A DNA stretch of 64,000 nucleotides, from contig DDTH01000006.1 in NCBI GenBank assembly GCA_002344055.1, positions 202,410 to 266,409 on the forward strand, in the 5' to 3' direction. A program made the translations under genes and the position numbers. The notes below the pieces were generated by a model, which saw only the letters and a list, made by a program, of their open reading frames with translations, made no database searches and was not told where the DNA came from. This DNA is from Sphingomonadales bacterium UBA2369 (lineage in GTDB: Bacteria; Pseudomonadota; Alphaproteobacteria; Sphingomonadales; Sphingomonadaceae). Positions 49,997 through 58,712 of this stretch are shown here, piece after piece. Every line of letters begins with the position of its first letter. Within the stretch, counting starts at the first letter, position 1.

Positions 49997-50786
49997 CACG
50001 ATCGTCTGGATCACCGGCGCGACAGAGGGGATCGGCCTCGGCCTCGCCCGCAACTGCCCGTTCGAGAGCGCGCGGATCATCAACCTGTCGCGGCGCGATC
50101 ATCCGGATTACGAGAGCGTCCGCTTCGATCTGACCAAGCCCGAGACGTGGGGCGCGGTGCGTGACCATCTTGCCGCCGAGCTCGCCGCTTTCACCGGCAA
50201 GCGCGCGATCTTCATTCAGAACGGCTACTACTCACAAGGCGTCGGCCTGCTCCACAAGGTCGCGGCCGCGCCATACGAAAACAGCGTCATCGCCAATGTC
50301 GCCGCGCCGATCGCGCTGGGCCAGGCCTTCATCGCCGCCTGCCCGCCGCAGCTCGATGCGGGATTGGCCCTGCTGTCGTCCGGCGCGGCCGTCTCCCCAC
50401 TCGAAGGCCTCGCCAGCTATTGCGCCGGCAAGGTCGCGATCGAGCATTGGGCGGAGGTTGCGCAGCGCGAGCGCGAGAGCAGGGGCGCCGGGCCGTGGGT
50501 GGTCGCGGTGCGGCCGGGCGGGGTCGACACCGCGCCGGTGCGGGCCTTGGCCGATTGGGATCCCGAACTCTACCCGCGCGCCCGGGCGATCAGGGACAAT
50601 ATCGTCAACCGGCTCGATATCGACAGCGCCGCCCGGCGCATCTGGGCCGCACTACCCCCGCCGCCCGGGAAGGCGGTGATCTCCTTCGCCGAGCCGCCCG
50701 CCGAGCCGGGCTTCCGCTTCGGCGGCGACCGGGTGCAAGTGCTGGACGACGGCGCCTGGAAGCTGGTCTACGCGACCAAGGACTAG
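49989..50786 (+). CDS. Short-chain dehydrogenase/reductase, paralogue B
   Basis: A 265-residue SDR with the same unusual N-terminus as paralogue A: TIVWITGATEGIGLGLARN, then IINLSRRDHPDYESV. The catalytic Tyr-x3-Lys is YCAGK; IFIQNGYYSQGVG replaces the usual NNAG. The two paralogues share most of these segments, so they come from a duplication. It is coupled to the HyuB gene by an 8-base overlap and could provide the ketone for the carboxylase. Its TAG is shared in a CTAG with the convergent thiolase. Confidence 0.83.
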   Translation: MADTIVWITGATEGIGLGLARNCPFESARIINLSRRDHPDYESVRFDLTKPETWGAVRDHLAAELAAFTGKRAIFIQNGYYSQGVGLLHKVAAAPYENSVIANVAAPIALGQAFIAACPPQLDAGLALLSSGAAVSPLEGLASYCAGKVAIEHWAEVAQRERESRGAGPWVVAVRPGGVDTAPVRALADWDPELYPRARAIRDNIVNRLDIDSAARRIWAALPPPPGKAVISFAEPPAEPGFRFGGDRVQVLDDGAWKLVYATKD

Positions 50787-51997
50787 GTCACCCGCTCGAA
50801 CACGGCCGCAAGCCCCTGGCCGCCGCCGATGCACATCGTTTCCAGTCCGTAGCGGACCTCGCGCCGGTCCATCTCGCGCAGCAGGGTCGCGAGGATGCGC
50901 CCGCCGGTCGCGCCGACGGGATGGCCGAGCGAAATGCCCGAGCCGTTGACGTTCATCCGCCCGAAGTCCTCGGGCCCGAAACCCCATTCGCGCGTGCAGG
51001 CCAGCACCTGCGCGGCAAACGCCTCGTTCAGTTCGATCAGATCAATATCCGCCAGCGTCAGACCCGCCCGCCCCAGCGCCTTGGCCGTGGCCGGCACCGG
51101 GCCGATCCCCATCCGCTTCGGCTCGACCCCGGCCGCCGCCCAGCCCGCCAGCCGCGCATATGGCTTCAGCCCATGCCGCTCGGCCATCTCCCGAGTCGTC
51201 ACGATCGCCACCGACGCACCGTCATTCTGCCCGCTGGCATTGCCGGCCGTAACCGTTGCGTCGGGATCGCTCCTGCCCATGATCGGCTTCAGCCTCGCGA
51301 GGTCCCCGATCGTCGTGCCGGGGCGCGGATGCTCGTCGCGGTCGACGATCGTGTCGCCCTTGCGGCCCGGCACGGTCACCGGCACGATCTCGTCCGCGAA
51401 CGCGCCGCTCTCCTGCGCGGCGACGGCACGGCGATGCGATTCGACGGCGAAGGAATCCTGCTCCTCGCGGGAGATGGCGTGATCCCGGCGCAGATTCTCG
51501 GCGGTCTCGATCATCCCGCCGGCGACCGGGTAGTTACGACCTCCGGCCGTCACCCGCCCCCGCGCCAGCGCGTCGTCGAAGCGCAAAGCATCGCCCTTCA
51601 CCCCCCAGCGCGCGCCATTCGTGTAGAAAGGCGCATTGCTCATCGATTCCGCGCCGCCCGCGAGCACCAGCTCGCTCGCTCCGGTCTGCACCTGCATCAC
51701 CGCATAGATCAGCGCCTGCAGCCCCGAACCGCAGCGCCGGTCGAGCTGCAGCCCGCCGACGTCGATCGGCAGCCCGGCATCGAGCCCGACCACCCGGCCG
51801 AGCGCCGGCGCATCCATGCTGGGATAGCATTGCGCGAAGATCACATCCTCGACCGCCTCAGCGGGCAGCCTAGTCCGCTCCAGCAGCCCCCGCACGACCG
51901 CCGCCCCCAGCGCATGCGCCGGCAGATCGCGGAACACGCCGCCGAACCGGCCGACCGGGGTCCGCAGCGGCGCGCAAATCACGGTTTCCCGAGTCAC
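50783..51997 (-). CDS. Acetyl-CoA acetyltransferase (true thiolase)
   Basis: A 404-residue thiolase with complete catalytic machinery: nucleophile Cys89 (LDRRCGSGLQAL), NEAFA, GHPVGATGGR with His, and CIGGGQG with the second Cys. It cleaves 3-ketoacyl-CoA or condenses acyl-CoA. GTG at 51997 follows AGGAG by 8 bases. Single-gene unit, divergent from the crotonase-synthetase operon; site 8 of the palindrome lies about 20 bases upstream of its start. Confidence 0.93.
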   Translation of the reverse strand: MTRETVICAPLRTPVGRFGGVFRDLPAHALGAAVVRGLLERTRLPAEAVEDVIFAQCYPSMDAPALGRVVGLDAGLPIDVGGLQLDRRCGSGLQALIYAVMQVQTGASELVLAGGAESMSNAPFYTNGARWGVKGDALRFDDALARGRVTAGGRNYPVAGGMIETAENLRRDHAISREEQDSFAVESHRRAVAAQESGAFADEIVPVTVPGRKGDTIVDRDEHPRPGTTIGDLARLKPIMGRSDPDATVTAGNASGQNDGASVAIVTTREMAERHGLKPYARLAGWAAAGVEPKRMGIGPVPATAKALGRAGLTLADIDLIELNEAFAAQVLACTREWGFGPEDFGRMNVNGSGISLGHPVGATGGRILATLLREMDRREVRYGLETMCIGGGQGLAAVFERVT

Positions 51998-52015
51998 CTT
52001 ATTCTCCTGTCGCTT

Positions 52016-52033
52016 GCATTTGAGGTAACTCTA
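52016..52033. promoter_or_regulatory. TAGAG-N4-CTC-type palindrome, site 8
   Basis: The minus strand reads TAGAGTTACCTCAAATGC with a perfect GAG-N4-CTC core (52022-52031). It sits between the divergent thiolase (start 51997) and crotonase (start 52079) genes and could serve both. Confidence 0.55.
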
Positions 52034-52078
52034 TCTAAGACTCGGGGTCAACGAGGCGAAAGCGCCGGGAGGGGACGT

Positions 52079-52867
52079 TTGGACGAGACCGTTCTGGTGC
52101 GGCGGGAAGGCAGGGTCGCGATCGTGACCCTCAATCGCCCCGATACGCTCAACGCCCTCAATGCCGACATCATGCATCGGCTGCCCGACGATCTGCGCGG
52201 CGTGGCGGAGGATGACAGCGTGCGCTGCGTGATCCTGACCGGGGCCGGGCGCGGCTTCTGCGCGGGCGGCGACGTGAAAGCGATCAGCAGCCTCGCCGAC
52301 CGGCTGGTGAAGGGCGACAAGGGCAAGAAGGGCACGACCGAATTCCGCACGCAATGGCTGCGGCGCTGCGTCGAGGCGGCGCGCTGGCTGCACGAAATGC
52401 CCAAGCCGACGATCGCGATGATCAACGGGTCGTGCGCCGGCGCGGGAATGAGCCTGGCCGCGGCCTGCGACCTGCGCTTCGCGGTCGATACCGCCAAGTT
52501 CGTCCCGGCCTTCACCTCCGTCGGCCTGTCGGGCGATTATGGCGGCAGCTGGCTGTGGACGCGCATCCTCGGCACCGCCAAGGCACGGCAGCTCTATTTC
52601 CTCGGCGAGACCCGCGACGCGGCGGCGGCCCTCGATTTCGGGATCGTCGACAGGCTGTTCGCCGGGGCCGATCTGGAGCGCGAGACGATGGCGATCGCCG
52701 AGGCGCTGGCGGCCAAGCCCTATTCGGGCGTGGCTTATGCCAAGGCCAATCTCAACGCGGCTTTGTCCGACACTTTCCTTGAATCCCTGGACCGCGAATC
52801 GCTCAACATGATGCTGGCGCGCGATGCGATCACCGCCGCGCGCAAGGCGGCCGAAGCCAGCGAATGA
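52079..52867 (+). CDS. Enoyl-CoA hydratase/isomerase (crotonase family)
   Basis: A 262-residue crotonase. It has VAIVTLNRPDTLNALNADIM, GRGFCAGGDVKAI and GSCAGAGMSLAAACDLRFAV. As in the 38946 protein the first Glu site is not acidic (GAGMSLA), and the second reads SGDYGGSWLW with Asp, so it is a variant rather than the classical hydratase. TTG start at 52079 with GGAGGGGA upstream. First gene of the operon crotonase-synthetase-thioesterase-two acyl-CoA dehydrogenases. Confidence 0.83.
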   Translation: MDETVLVRREGRVAIVTLNRPDTLNALNADIMHRLPDDLRGVAEDDSVRCVILTGAGRGFCAGGDVKAISSLADRLVKGDKGKKGTTEFRTQWLRRCVEAARWLHEMPKPTIAMINGSCAGAGMSLAAACDLRFAVDTAKFVPAFTSVGLSGDYGGSWLWTRILGTAKARQLYFLGETRDAAAALDFGIVDRLFAGADLERETMAIAEALAAKPYSGVAYAKANLNAALSDTFLESLDRESLNMMLARDAITAARKAAEASE

Positions 52868-54405
52868 GCGCGCGGCAGACCCTCCCGCACACCGCGCTGG
52901 ACGCAGCGGCGCGCTGGCCCGATGCCGACGCGGTGGTGGATGGCGGCCAGCGGCTGAGCTTCACCGGTCTGGCGCGCGAGATGAACCGCGCGGCGGCGGC
53001 GTTCGTCGCGGCAGGCCTGCAACCGGGCGACCGCGTGTCGATCTGGATGCCGAACAGCCTGGAATGGGTCGTGGCCTGCCTTGGCATCCACGCGGCGGGC
53101 GGCGTGCTGGTGCCGCTCAACACGCGCTACAAGGCCGATGAGGCGCGCTATATCCTTGACCGCGCGAAGGTGCGGATGGTCGTCGCCTCGGCGGATTTCC
53201 TCGGCACCCGTTTCGCCGATCTGGCGGCGGAACTTGGTGCCGAGAGCGTCGAGCGTGTTATCGCGGTCGGCGGCGACGGCGATCAGTGGCAGACCTTCCT
53301 CGCGTCCGGTGGCGGGCGGGAGGCCGAGGTCGAGGCCCGCATCGATGCGCTGCAGGAGAGTGACGTCTCCGACATCATGTTCACCAGCGGCACGACCGGC
53401 AATCCCAAGGGCGCCGTCGCCGAACATGGCCAGACCGTCCGCACCGCGCGGGAATGGGCCCGCGCGACCACGCTAGGACCCGGCGACCGCTTCCTGATCA
53501 TCTGGCCGTTCTTCCACACCTCCGGCTACAAGGGCGCGTGGTTGCCCTGCCTGGCGACCGGCGCCGCGATCCTGCCGATGGCGGCGCTCGACGTGCCGGC
53601 GCTGGTCGAGATCGTCGAGCATGAGCGGGTCAGCTTCATGCCGGGGCCGCCGACCCTGTTCCAGACATTGCTCGCCTTGCCCGACCGACGTCCGGAAATT
53701 TTCGGGGCGCTGCGCGTGGCGGTGACCGGCGGAGCGTCGGTGGCGCCGGCGATGATCCAGGCGATGCGCGCCGAGCTCGGCATCCCGATCGTGCTGACCG
53801 GCTATGGCATGACCGAGACGTGCGGGACCGCGACCATGACCGGCCCGGACGATCCGCCGGAAATCGTTACCACCTCCTGCGGGCGCGCCATCGCCGGCGT
53901 CGAGGTGATCTGCGTCGACGAGAACAACCAGCCGGTGCCGACCGGCGAGGCGGGCGAGGTCGTGATCCGCGGCATGAACGTGATGCGCGGCTATCTCGAC
54001 GATCCCGCCGCCACCGCCGCCGCGATCGATGCGGACGGGTGGCTGCACAGCGGCGATATCGGCGTGCTCGACGATCAGGGTTATTTGCGGATCACCGATC
54101 GCAAGAAGGACATGTTCATCGTCGGCGGCTTCAATTGCTACCCGGCCGAGATCGAGAAGATGCTGCTCGCCCACCCAGCGATCCTGCAGGTCGCGGTGAC
54201 CGGCGTGCCGGACGCGCGGATGGGCGAAGTCGGCAAGGCCTGGGTGGTGCTGAAGCCCGGTGCGGCGCTCGACGGCGACGCGCTGATCTCCTGGAGCCGC
54301 GACCGCATGGCCAATTTCAAGGTGCCGCGCGCGGTCGCCTTCCTCGACGAACTGCCGGTCAGCGCCACCGGCAAGATCCAGAAATTCCGGCTGCCCGCGT
54401 CGTGA
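52864..54405 (+). CDS. AMP-forming acyl-CoA synthetase
   Basis: A 513-residue ANL-superfamily ligase that adenylates a carboxylic acid and transfers it to CoA. It has the P-loop MFTSGTTGNPKGAV, GYGMTETCG, WLHSGDIGVLDDQGYLRITD, and the catalytic Lys in the C-terminal PVSATGKIQKFRL. The C-terminus is short like FadD3-type ligases, which activate steroid-derived HIP, but that similarity cannot be resolved by eye. ATG at 52864 overlaps the crotonase stop (ATGA). Confidence 0.9.
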   Translation: MSARQTLPHTALDAAARWPDADAVVDGGQRLSFTGLAREMNRAAAAFVAAGLQPGDRVSIWMPNSLEWVVACLGIHAAGGVLVPLNTRYKADEARYILDRAKVRMVVASADFLGTRFADLAAELGAESVERVIAVGGDGDQWQTFLASGGGREAEVEARIDALQESDVSDIMFTSGTTGNPKGAVAEHGQTVRTAREWARATTLGPGDRFLIIWPFFHTSGYKGAWLPCLATGAAILPMAALDVPALVEIVEHERVSFMPGPPTLFQTLLALPDRRPEIFGALRVAVTGGASVAPAMIQAMRAELGIPIVLTGYGMTETCGTATMTGPDDPPEIVTTSCGRAIAGVEVICVDENNQPVPTGEAGEVVIRGMNVMRGYLDDPAATAAAIDADGWLHSGDIGVLDDQGYLRITDRKKDMFIVGGFNCYPAEIEKMLLAHPAILQVAVTGVPDARMGEVGKAWVVLKPGAALDGDALISWSRDRMANFKVPRAVAFLDELPVSATGKIQKFRLPAS

Positions 54406-54803
54406 GCGACCTGCCGCTCCCGCCCGAAGGCTTCCGCCCCTTCCCGTCGCGCAGCCCCTATGTGAACCGCGCCGGCGCCTTCTACATCCGCGACGGGGCG
54501 GACGGGACGCGCATTGTCGGCGCCTGGGTCGGCCCGGACCAGGCCAATACCGAGGGCTTCGCCCATGGCGGCTTCCTGCTGACCTTCGCCGACTTCGCTT
54601 TGTCGGTGCTGACCATGGGCATCACGCTCAGCGTGACCGCCGATTTCCTGCGGCCCGCCCGCGTCGGCGACTGGATCGAGGCCGGGATCAACATCCGCAA
54701 ATCGTCCGACACTTTGACCTTCGCCGACGCCGTCGTCACGTCCAATGGTCAGGACGTGCTGCGCGTCTCCGGCCTGTTCCGTCCCTATGAGAAAAAAGCA
54801 TGA
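54402..54803 (+). CDS. PaaI-like hot-dog acyl-CoA thioesterase
   Basis: A 133-residue single hot-dog protein. EGFAHGGFLLTFADFALSVL matches PaaI-type thioesterases, with His and Gly around the catalytic region. It may release CoA from dead-end acyl-CoAs. GTG at 54402 overlaps the synthetase stop and its own TGA overlaps the next ATG, so the whole operon is translationally coupled. Confidence 0.82.
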   Translation: MSDLPLPPEGFRPFPSRSPYVNRAGAFYIRDGADGTRIVGAWVGPDQANTEGFAHGGFLLTFADFALSVLTMGITLSVTADFLRPARVGDWIEAGINIRKSSDTLTFADAVVTSNGQDVLRVSGLFRPYEKKA

Positions 54804-55981
54804 CCGACGAGGATTTCCGCGCCGAGGTCCGCGCCTTCATCGCCGAGAAACTGCCGCCGGAAATGGGGCGGCGCGGACTGATGGGCTATCATCCGCATCC
54901 ACCCGACGTCGTCTATTGGACCGGCGTGCTGAACGAGCGCGGATGGTCGGTGCCGCACTGGCCGGTCGAGCATGGCGGGCCGGGCTGGACGCTGACGCAG
55001 CGCCACATCTTCGACGAGGAATGCTTCGCCGCCGGCTGTCCCGAAGTCAGCCCGCAGGGCCTGCACCTGGTCGGCCCGATCCTGATCACCCGCGGCAGCG
55101 AGGCGCAGAAGGCCGAGTTCCTGCCCAAGATCCGCAGCGGCGAGCATTTCTGGACTCAGGGTTTCTCCGAACCCAATGCCGGCTCCGACCTCGGCAATCT
55201 CCAGACCCGGGCGGTGCGCGACGGGGGCGAATTCGTCGTCAACGGCCAGAAGATCTGGACGTCGCAGGCGCAATATTCGGACTGGCTGTTCCTGCTGGTC
55301 CGCACCGGCACGACCGGCAAGCCGCAGGAGGGCATTTCCTTCCTGCTCGTCGACATGAAGACGCCGGGCATCATCGTCCGCCCGATCGTCTCGATCGACG
55401 GCGGCCATATCCTCAACGAGGTGTTTCTCACCGACGTGCGCGTGCCGGTGGAAAATATCGTCGGCGAGGAGAATAAGGGCTGGACCTACGCCAAGGAATT
55501 GCTCGGGCTGGAGCGCACCCTGTCCGCCGAAGTGCCGCGCATCCGGGCGATGCTGAAGCGGCTCCGCCACATCGCCGAGACCGTGGAGGCGCGCGGAAGG
55601 CCGCTGATCGAAGACCCGCATTTCGCCCGCCGGGTCGCTTTGCTCGATATCGAGTTTCTCGCGCATGAGGCCGCGCTGTGGCGGGTGATGGCCGAGGAGG
55701 AGGCCGGGATTTCCGGCGGCCCCGTCGCGTCCATCCTGAAGGTCGGCGGCACCGAATTGCTGCAGCGGGTCGGCGCTCTGACCGTCGAAGCGCTCGGCGA
55801 CGAGGGCCTGCCCGCCTATCTTGAGTCCGACTATCTTGTCGGTACCCCCGCCGACCCCCCGGGCTCGCCGCTGGCGCCCGGCGTCACCGCCGATTTCTTC
55901 TATCGCCGGGCCGTGACCATCTACGGCGGCTCCAACGAGATCCAGCGCAACATCATCGCCGGCGAATTGCTGCGGGGTTGA
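54800..55981 (+). CDS. Acyl-CoA dehydrogenase, large subunit of a likely heteromer
   Basis: A 393-residue acyl-CoA dehydrogenase. FAD/substrate segments are WTQGFSEPNAGSDLGNLQTR, FVVNGQKIWTSQAQYSDWLF and VTIYGGSNEIQRNIIAGELL. The usual catalytic Glu position (IYEG in medium-chain enzymes) is Gly376 here; the candidate base is Glu238 in LLGLERTLSAE, the position used by isovaleryl-CoA dehydrogenase and by alpha2beta2 enzymes. It is followed by a shorter dehydrogenase, like the FadE heterotetramers in sterol side-chain degradation. ATG overlaps the thioesterase stop. Confidence 0.88.
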   Translation: MTDEDFRAEVRAFIAEKLPPEMGRRGLMGYHPHPPDVVYWTGVLNERGWSVPHWPVEHGGPGWTLTQRHIFDEECFAAGCPEVSPQGLHLVGPILITRGSEAQKAEFLPKIRSGEHFWTQGFSEPNAGSDLGNLQTRAVRDGGEFVVNGQKIWTSQAQYSDWLFLLVRTGTTGKPQEGISFLLVDMKTPGIIVRPIVSIDGGHILNEVFLTDVRVPVENIVGEENKGWTYAKELLGLERTLSAEVPRIRAMLKRLRHIAETVEARGRPLIEDPHFARRVALLDIEFLAHEAALWRVMAEEEAGISGGPVASILKVGGTELLQRVGALTVEALGDEGLPAYLESDYLVGTPADPPGSPLAPGVTADFFYRRAVTIYGGSNEIQRNIIAGELLRG

Positions 55982-55988
55982 GAAAGAC

Positions 55989-57059
55989 ATGAACTTCATC
56001 CCGACCGAAGAGCAGCAGATGCTGCGCGACAGCGTCCGGCGCTGGGCGGCGAGTGATCGCGGCACCGGCAGCGCCTGGCCGCATTTCGCCGAGATGGGCT
56101 GGCTGATGGCGGCATTGCCCGAGGGAGCGGGCGGGCTCGGCGGCGGGCTGGAGGCCGGCGCGGTGATCGCCGAGGAACTGGGCCGGGGGCTGGTGCCCGA
56201 CCCCTATGTCGACATCGCGATCGTGGCAGCGCAGCTGCTATTGAAGATGGCGCCCGATCGCGTCGCCGGGATCGCGGACGGCACGTTCCGGCCGATCCTC
56301 GCCCATGACGAGGCGGAGGCGCGCGGCGATCCGGCATGGGTTCGCACCCGCGCCGTCGGCTCCGGCGACGAGTGGCGGCTGACCGGGCGCAAGACCGGAC
56401 TGGTCGGGCTGGCAGACGCCGACACGTTGCTGGTCAGCGCTGTCGCCGAAGGCCATGGCCTGACCCTGTTCGAGCTGACTGTCGGGGCTGCGGCGCTCAA
56501 GCGCTACGACACGGTCGACAGGCGCGTGGGCGGCGAACTCATCCTCGACGGCACGCCGGCCGCACCGATCGGTCCGCTCGGGCAGGCCGAGCCCGCGCTC
56601 CTCCACGCGCGCGATTGCGCGCTGGTGCTGGAAAGCGCCGAGGCGGTCGGCGGCATGGCCCATGTCCTGCAATTGACCCGCGACTATCTGCTCACCCGCA
56701 AGCAGTTCGGCCGGCCGATCGGCGACTTCCAGGCCCTGCGCCATCGCCTCGCCGACATGTTCATCCACCTCGAACAGGCGCGGGCTTTGGTCGTGCGCGG
56801 CGTCGCGGCGCTGGACGATCCGTCCCCGCGCGAACGCTCCCGCATCGCCGCCGCGACCAAGGCGCGCGCCGCGCAGGCCGCCGCCTATGTCGGCGCCAAC
56901 GGCATCCAGCTGCACGGCGGCATCGGCGTCACCGAGGAATATCCGGTCGGCCATTATTTCCGCCGCTTCACCGCCTTCGCCCAGCGCCACGGCTCGGGCG
57001 AGGTGCAGATTGAACGCTTCGCGGCGCTGTCGCAGCCGCAGCAACGGGCGGTGGCTTAG
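55989..57059 (+). CDS. Acyl-CoA dehydrogenase, small partner subunit
   Basis: A 356-residue acyl-CoA dehydrogenase-like protein, about 40 residues shorter than its neighbour. It has MGWLMAALPEGAGGLGGGLE, TRKQFGRPIGDFQALRHRLA and QLHGGIGVTEEYPVGHYFRR. There is no IYEG Glu, consistent with a supporting beta subunit of an alpha2beta2 dehydrogenase. It starts 7 bases after the large subunit and is followed by a terminator hairpin. Confidence 0.85.
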   Translation: MNFIPTEEQQMLRDSVRRWAASDRGTGSAWPHFAEMGWLMAALPEGAGGLGGGLEAGAVIAEELGRGLVPDPYVDIAIVAAQLLLKMAPDRVAGIADGTFRPILAHDEAEARGDPAWVRTRAVGSGDEWRLTGRKTGLVGLADADTLLVSAVAEGHGLTLFELTVGAAALKRYDTVDRRVGGELILDGTPAAPIGPLGQAEPALLHARDCALVLESAEAVGGMAHVLQLTRDYLLTRKQFGRPIGDFQALRHRLADMFIHLEQARALVVRGVAALDDPSPRERSRIAAATKARAAQAAAYVGANGIQLHGGIGVTEEYPVGHYFRRFTAFAQRHGSGEVQIERFAALSQPQQRAVA

Positions 57060-57067
57060 GGCCATCT

Positions 57068-57093
57068 AGCCCCTCCCCTTCAGGGGAGGGGCT
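57068..57093. terminator. Perfect 11-bp GC-rich hairpin between convergent genes
   Basis: AGCCCCTCCCC pairs perfectly with GGGGAGGGGCT around a TTCA loop. It lies between the end of the small dehydrogenase and the convergent methylsuccinyl-CoA dehydrogenase-like gene, whose stop codon begins in the last base of the stem. Probably bidirectional. Confidence 0.65.
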
Positions 57094-58712
57094 TAGCGGG
57101 CGGCGATCAGCCCCCGCGCGACGACGTGGGCCTGAATCTCCGCCGCGCCCTCGAAGATGTTGAGGATGCGGGCGTCGCACAGGATGCGGCTCGCCTCATA
57201 TTCCAGCGCGTAGCCGTTGCCGCCGTGGATCTGGACATTCTGATCGGCATTCGACCAGGCGACGCGCGCGGCGAGGAGTTTCGCCATGCCCGCTTCGATG
57301 TCGCAGCGCTCGCCCAAATCCTTGCGGCGCGCAGCGGCGTAGGTGAGTTCGCGGGCCATCAACAGCTCGGCCGCCATCAGCGCGATCTTGTCGGACACGC
57401 GCGGAAAGGCACTCAGCGGCTTTCCGAACTGCCGGCGTTCGGCGGCGTAGCGCAAGGCGAGGTCGAGCGCGTTCCAGCCGACCCCGATGGCCCGCGCCGC
57501 GGTCTGGATGCGCGCGCCTTCGAATGTTCGCATCAATTGGCGGAAGCCCTCTCCCTCGGCCCCGCCCAGAAGCTGATCGCCCTCAACCTCAAAGCCGTCG
57601 AAAGTGAGCACATATTCGCGCATGCCGCGATAGCCGAGCACTTCGATCTCGCCGCCGGCCAGCCCGGCATCCGGAAAGTCATCGCCCCGGCTCTTGGCGG
57701 CCAGCAGCATCGACAGGCCGTCATGGCCCGGCTTTGCGGGATCAGTGCGGACCAGCAGAGTCATCAGATCCGCGCGCGCGGCGTGCGTGATCCAGGTCTT
57801 GGCGCCATGGACCTGCCAATGGCCGTCTTCAGTCCGGGTTGCTCGGGTCCGTACCGAGGCGAGGTCCGAGCCGGTGTCGGGCTCGGTGAACACCGCCGTC
57901 GGCAGGATTTCGCCGGACGCCAGGCCCGGCAGCCAGCGCGCCTTCTGTTCCTCGGTGCCGCTCGCCCCGATCAGTTCGCCGGCAATCTCCGATCGCGTGC
58001 CGAGCGATCCGGCGCAGATCCAGCCGCGGCTCAATTCCTCGGAGACCACGCACATGGCCAGCTTGCCCATGCCGAGGCCGCCATGTTCGGGATCGATGCA
58101 GATTCCGAAGACCCCGAGCGCGGCCATTTCTGCGACGACCGCGTCGGGGATCAGTTCATCCGCTAGGTGCCAGCCATGGGAGTGCGGCGCGATCCGTTCG
58201 GCGGCGAAGGTGCGGAACTGGTACCGCACCAGATCGAGCGTCTCGTCGAGCGCCTCGTCCGGCCGTTCCCCGTCCGCCAGCCGCGCGGCCAGTTCGGCGC
58301 GTGTGTCGCGATTGCTGCCCTGGGCGAGGAACATCGCGACCGCCGAATCCGCCGCGAGATCCGCGGCAGCGGCGACGGCTCCCAGTTCGACCGGCCGTGC
58401 AAACTCGCTCTGGCTCATCGGCACGCCGCCGATCAACTGCGCGAGATATTCGCCCATGCCGACGCGCAAGGCGAGGAGATCGACCGGGCTGGGCTGTGCC
58501 AGCCGTTCGGCCCAATCCGCCGCCGCCGCGATGGCTTCGTTGGTGCTGGCGACCCAGGCATAGCCGTGGACAACGCGCTGCTCGCGATCGGCGAGCGCCG
58601 GGTCGATCCGTCCGTCCGGCGCGACGAGGTCGGCCACCGCCCGCAACACCGCATCGGCATAAATGCGCGCCGCACCCGACGCCCGGCGCGCCAGGAACAC
58701 CCAGTCGGTCAT
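57093..58712 (-). CDS. (2S)-methylsuccinyl-CoA dehydrogenase-like acyl-CoA dehydrogenase
   Basis: A 539-residue acyl-CoA dehydrogenase with a ~150-residue N-terminal extension as in Mcd of the ethylmalonyl-CoA pathway. The extension contains GMGEYLAQLIGGVPMSQSEF, a segment typical of Mcd. The dehydrogenase part has FTEPDTGSDLASVRTRATR, VHGAKTWITHAARADLMTLL and a catalytic Glu in ILNIFEGAAEIQ. It would oxidise (2S)-methylsuccinyl-CoA to mesaconyl-C1-CoA. ATG overlaps the hydratase-like gene stop (ATGA). No ccr/ecm genes of the ethylmalonyl-CoA pathway are nearby. Confidence 0.82.
   Translation of the reverse strand: MTDWVFLARRASGAARIYADAVLRAVADLVAPDGRIDPALADREQRVVHGYAWVASTNEAIAAAADWAERLAQPSPVDLLALRVGMGEYLAQLIGGVPMSQSEFARPVELGAVAAAADLAADSAVAMFLAQGSNRDTRAELAARLADGERPDEALDETLDLVRYQFRTFAAERIAPHSHGWHLADELIPDAVVAEMAALGVFGICIDPEHGGLGMGKLAMCVVSEELSRGWICAGSLGTRSEIAGELIGASGTEEQKARWLPGLASGEILPTAVFTEPDTGSDLASVRTRATRTEDGHWQVHGAKTWITHAARADLMTLLVRTDPAKPGHDGLSMLLAAKSRGDDFPDAGLAGGEIEVLGYRGMREYVLTFDGFEVEGDQLLGGAEGEGFRQLMRTFEGARIQTAARAIGVGWNALDLALRYAAERRQFGKPLSAFPRVSDKIALMAAELLMARELTYAAARRKDLGERCDIEAGMAKLLAARVAWSNADQNVQIHGGNGYALEYEASRILCDARILNIFEGAAEIQAHVVARGLIAAR

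Noticed and set aside
57093..58712. Ethylmalonyl-CoA pathway locus
   Set aside because: Only the Mcd-like gene is present; crotonyl-CoA carboxylase/reductase and ethylmalonyl-CoA mutase genes are absent from the window.
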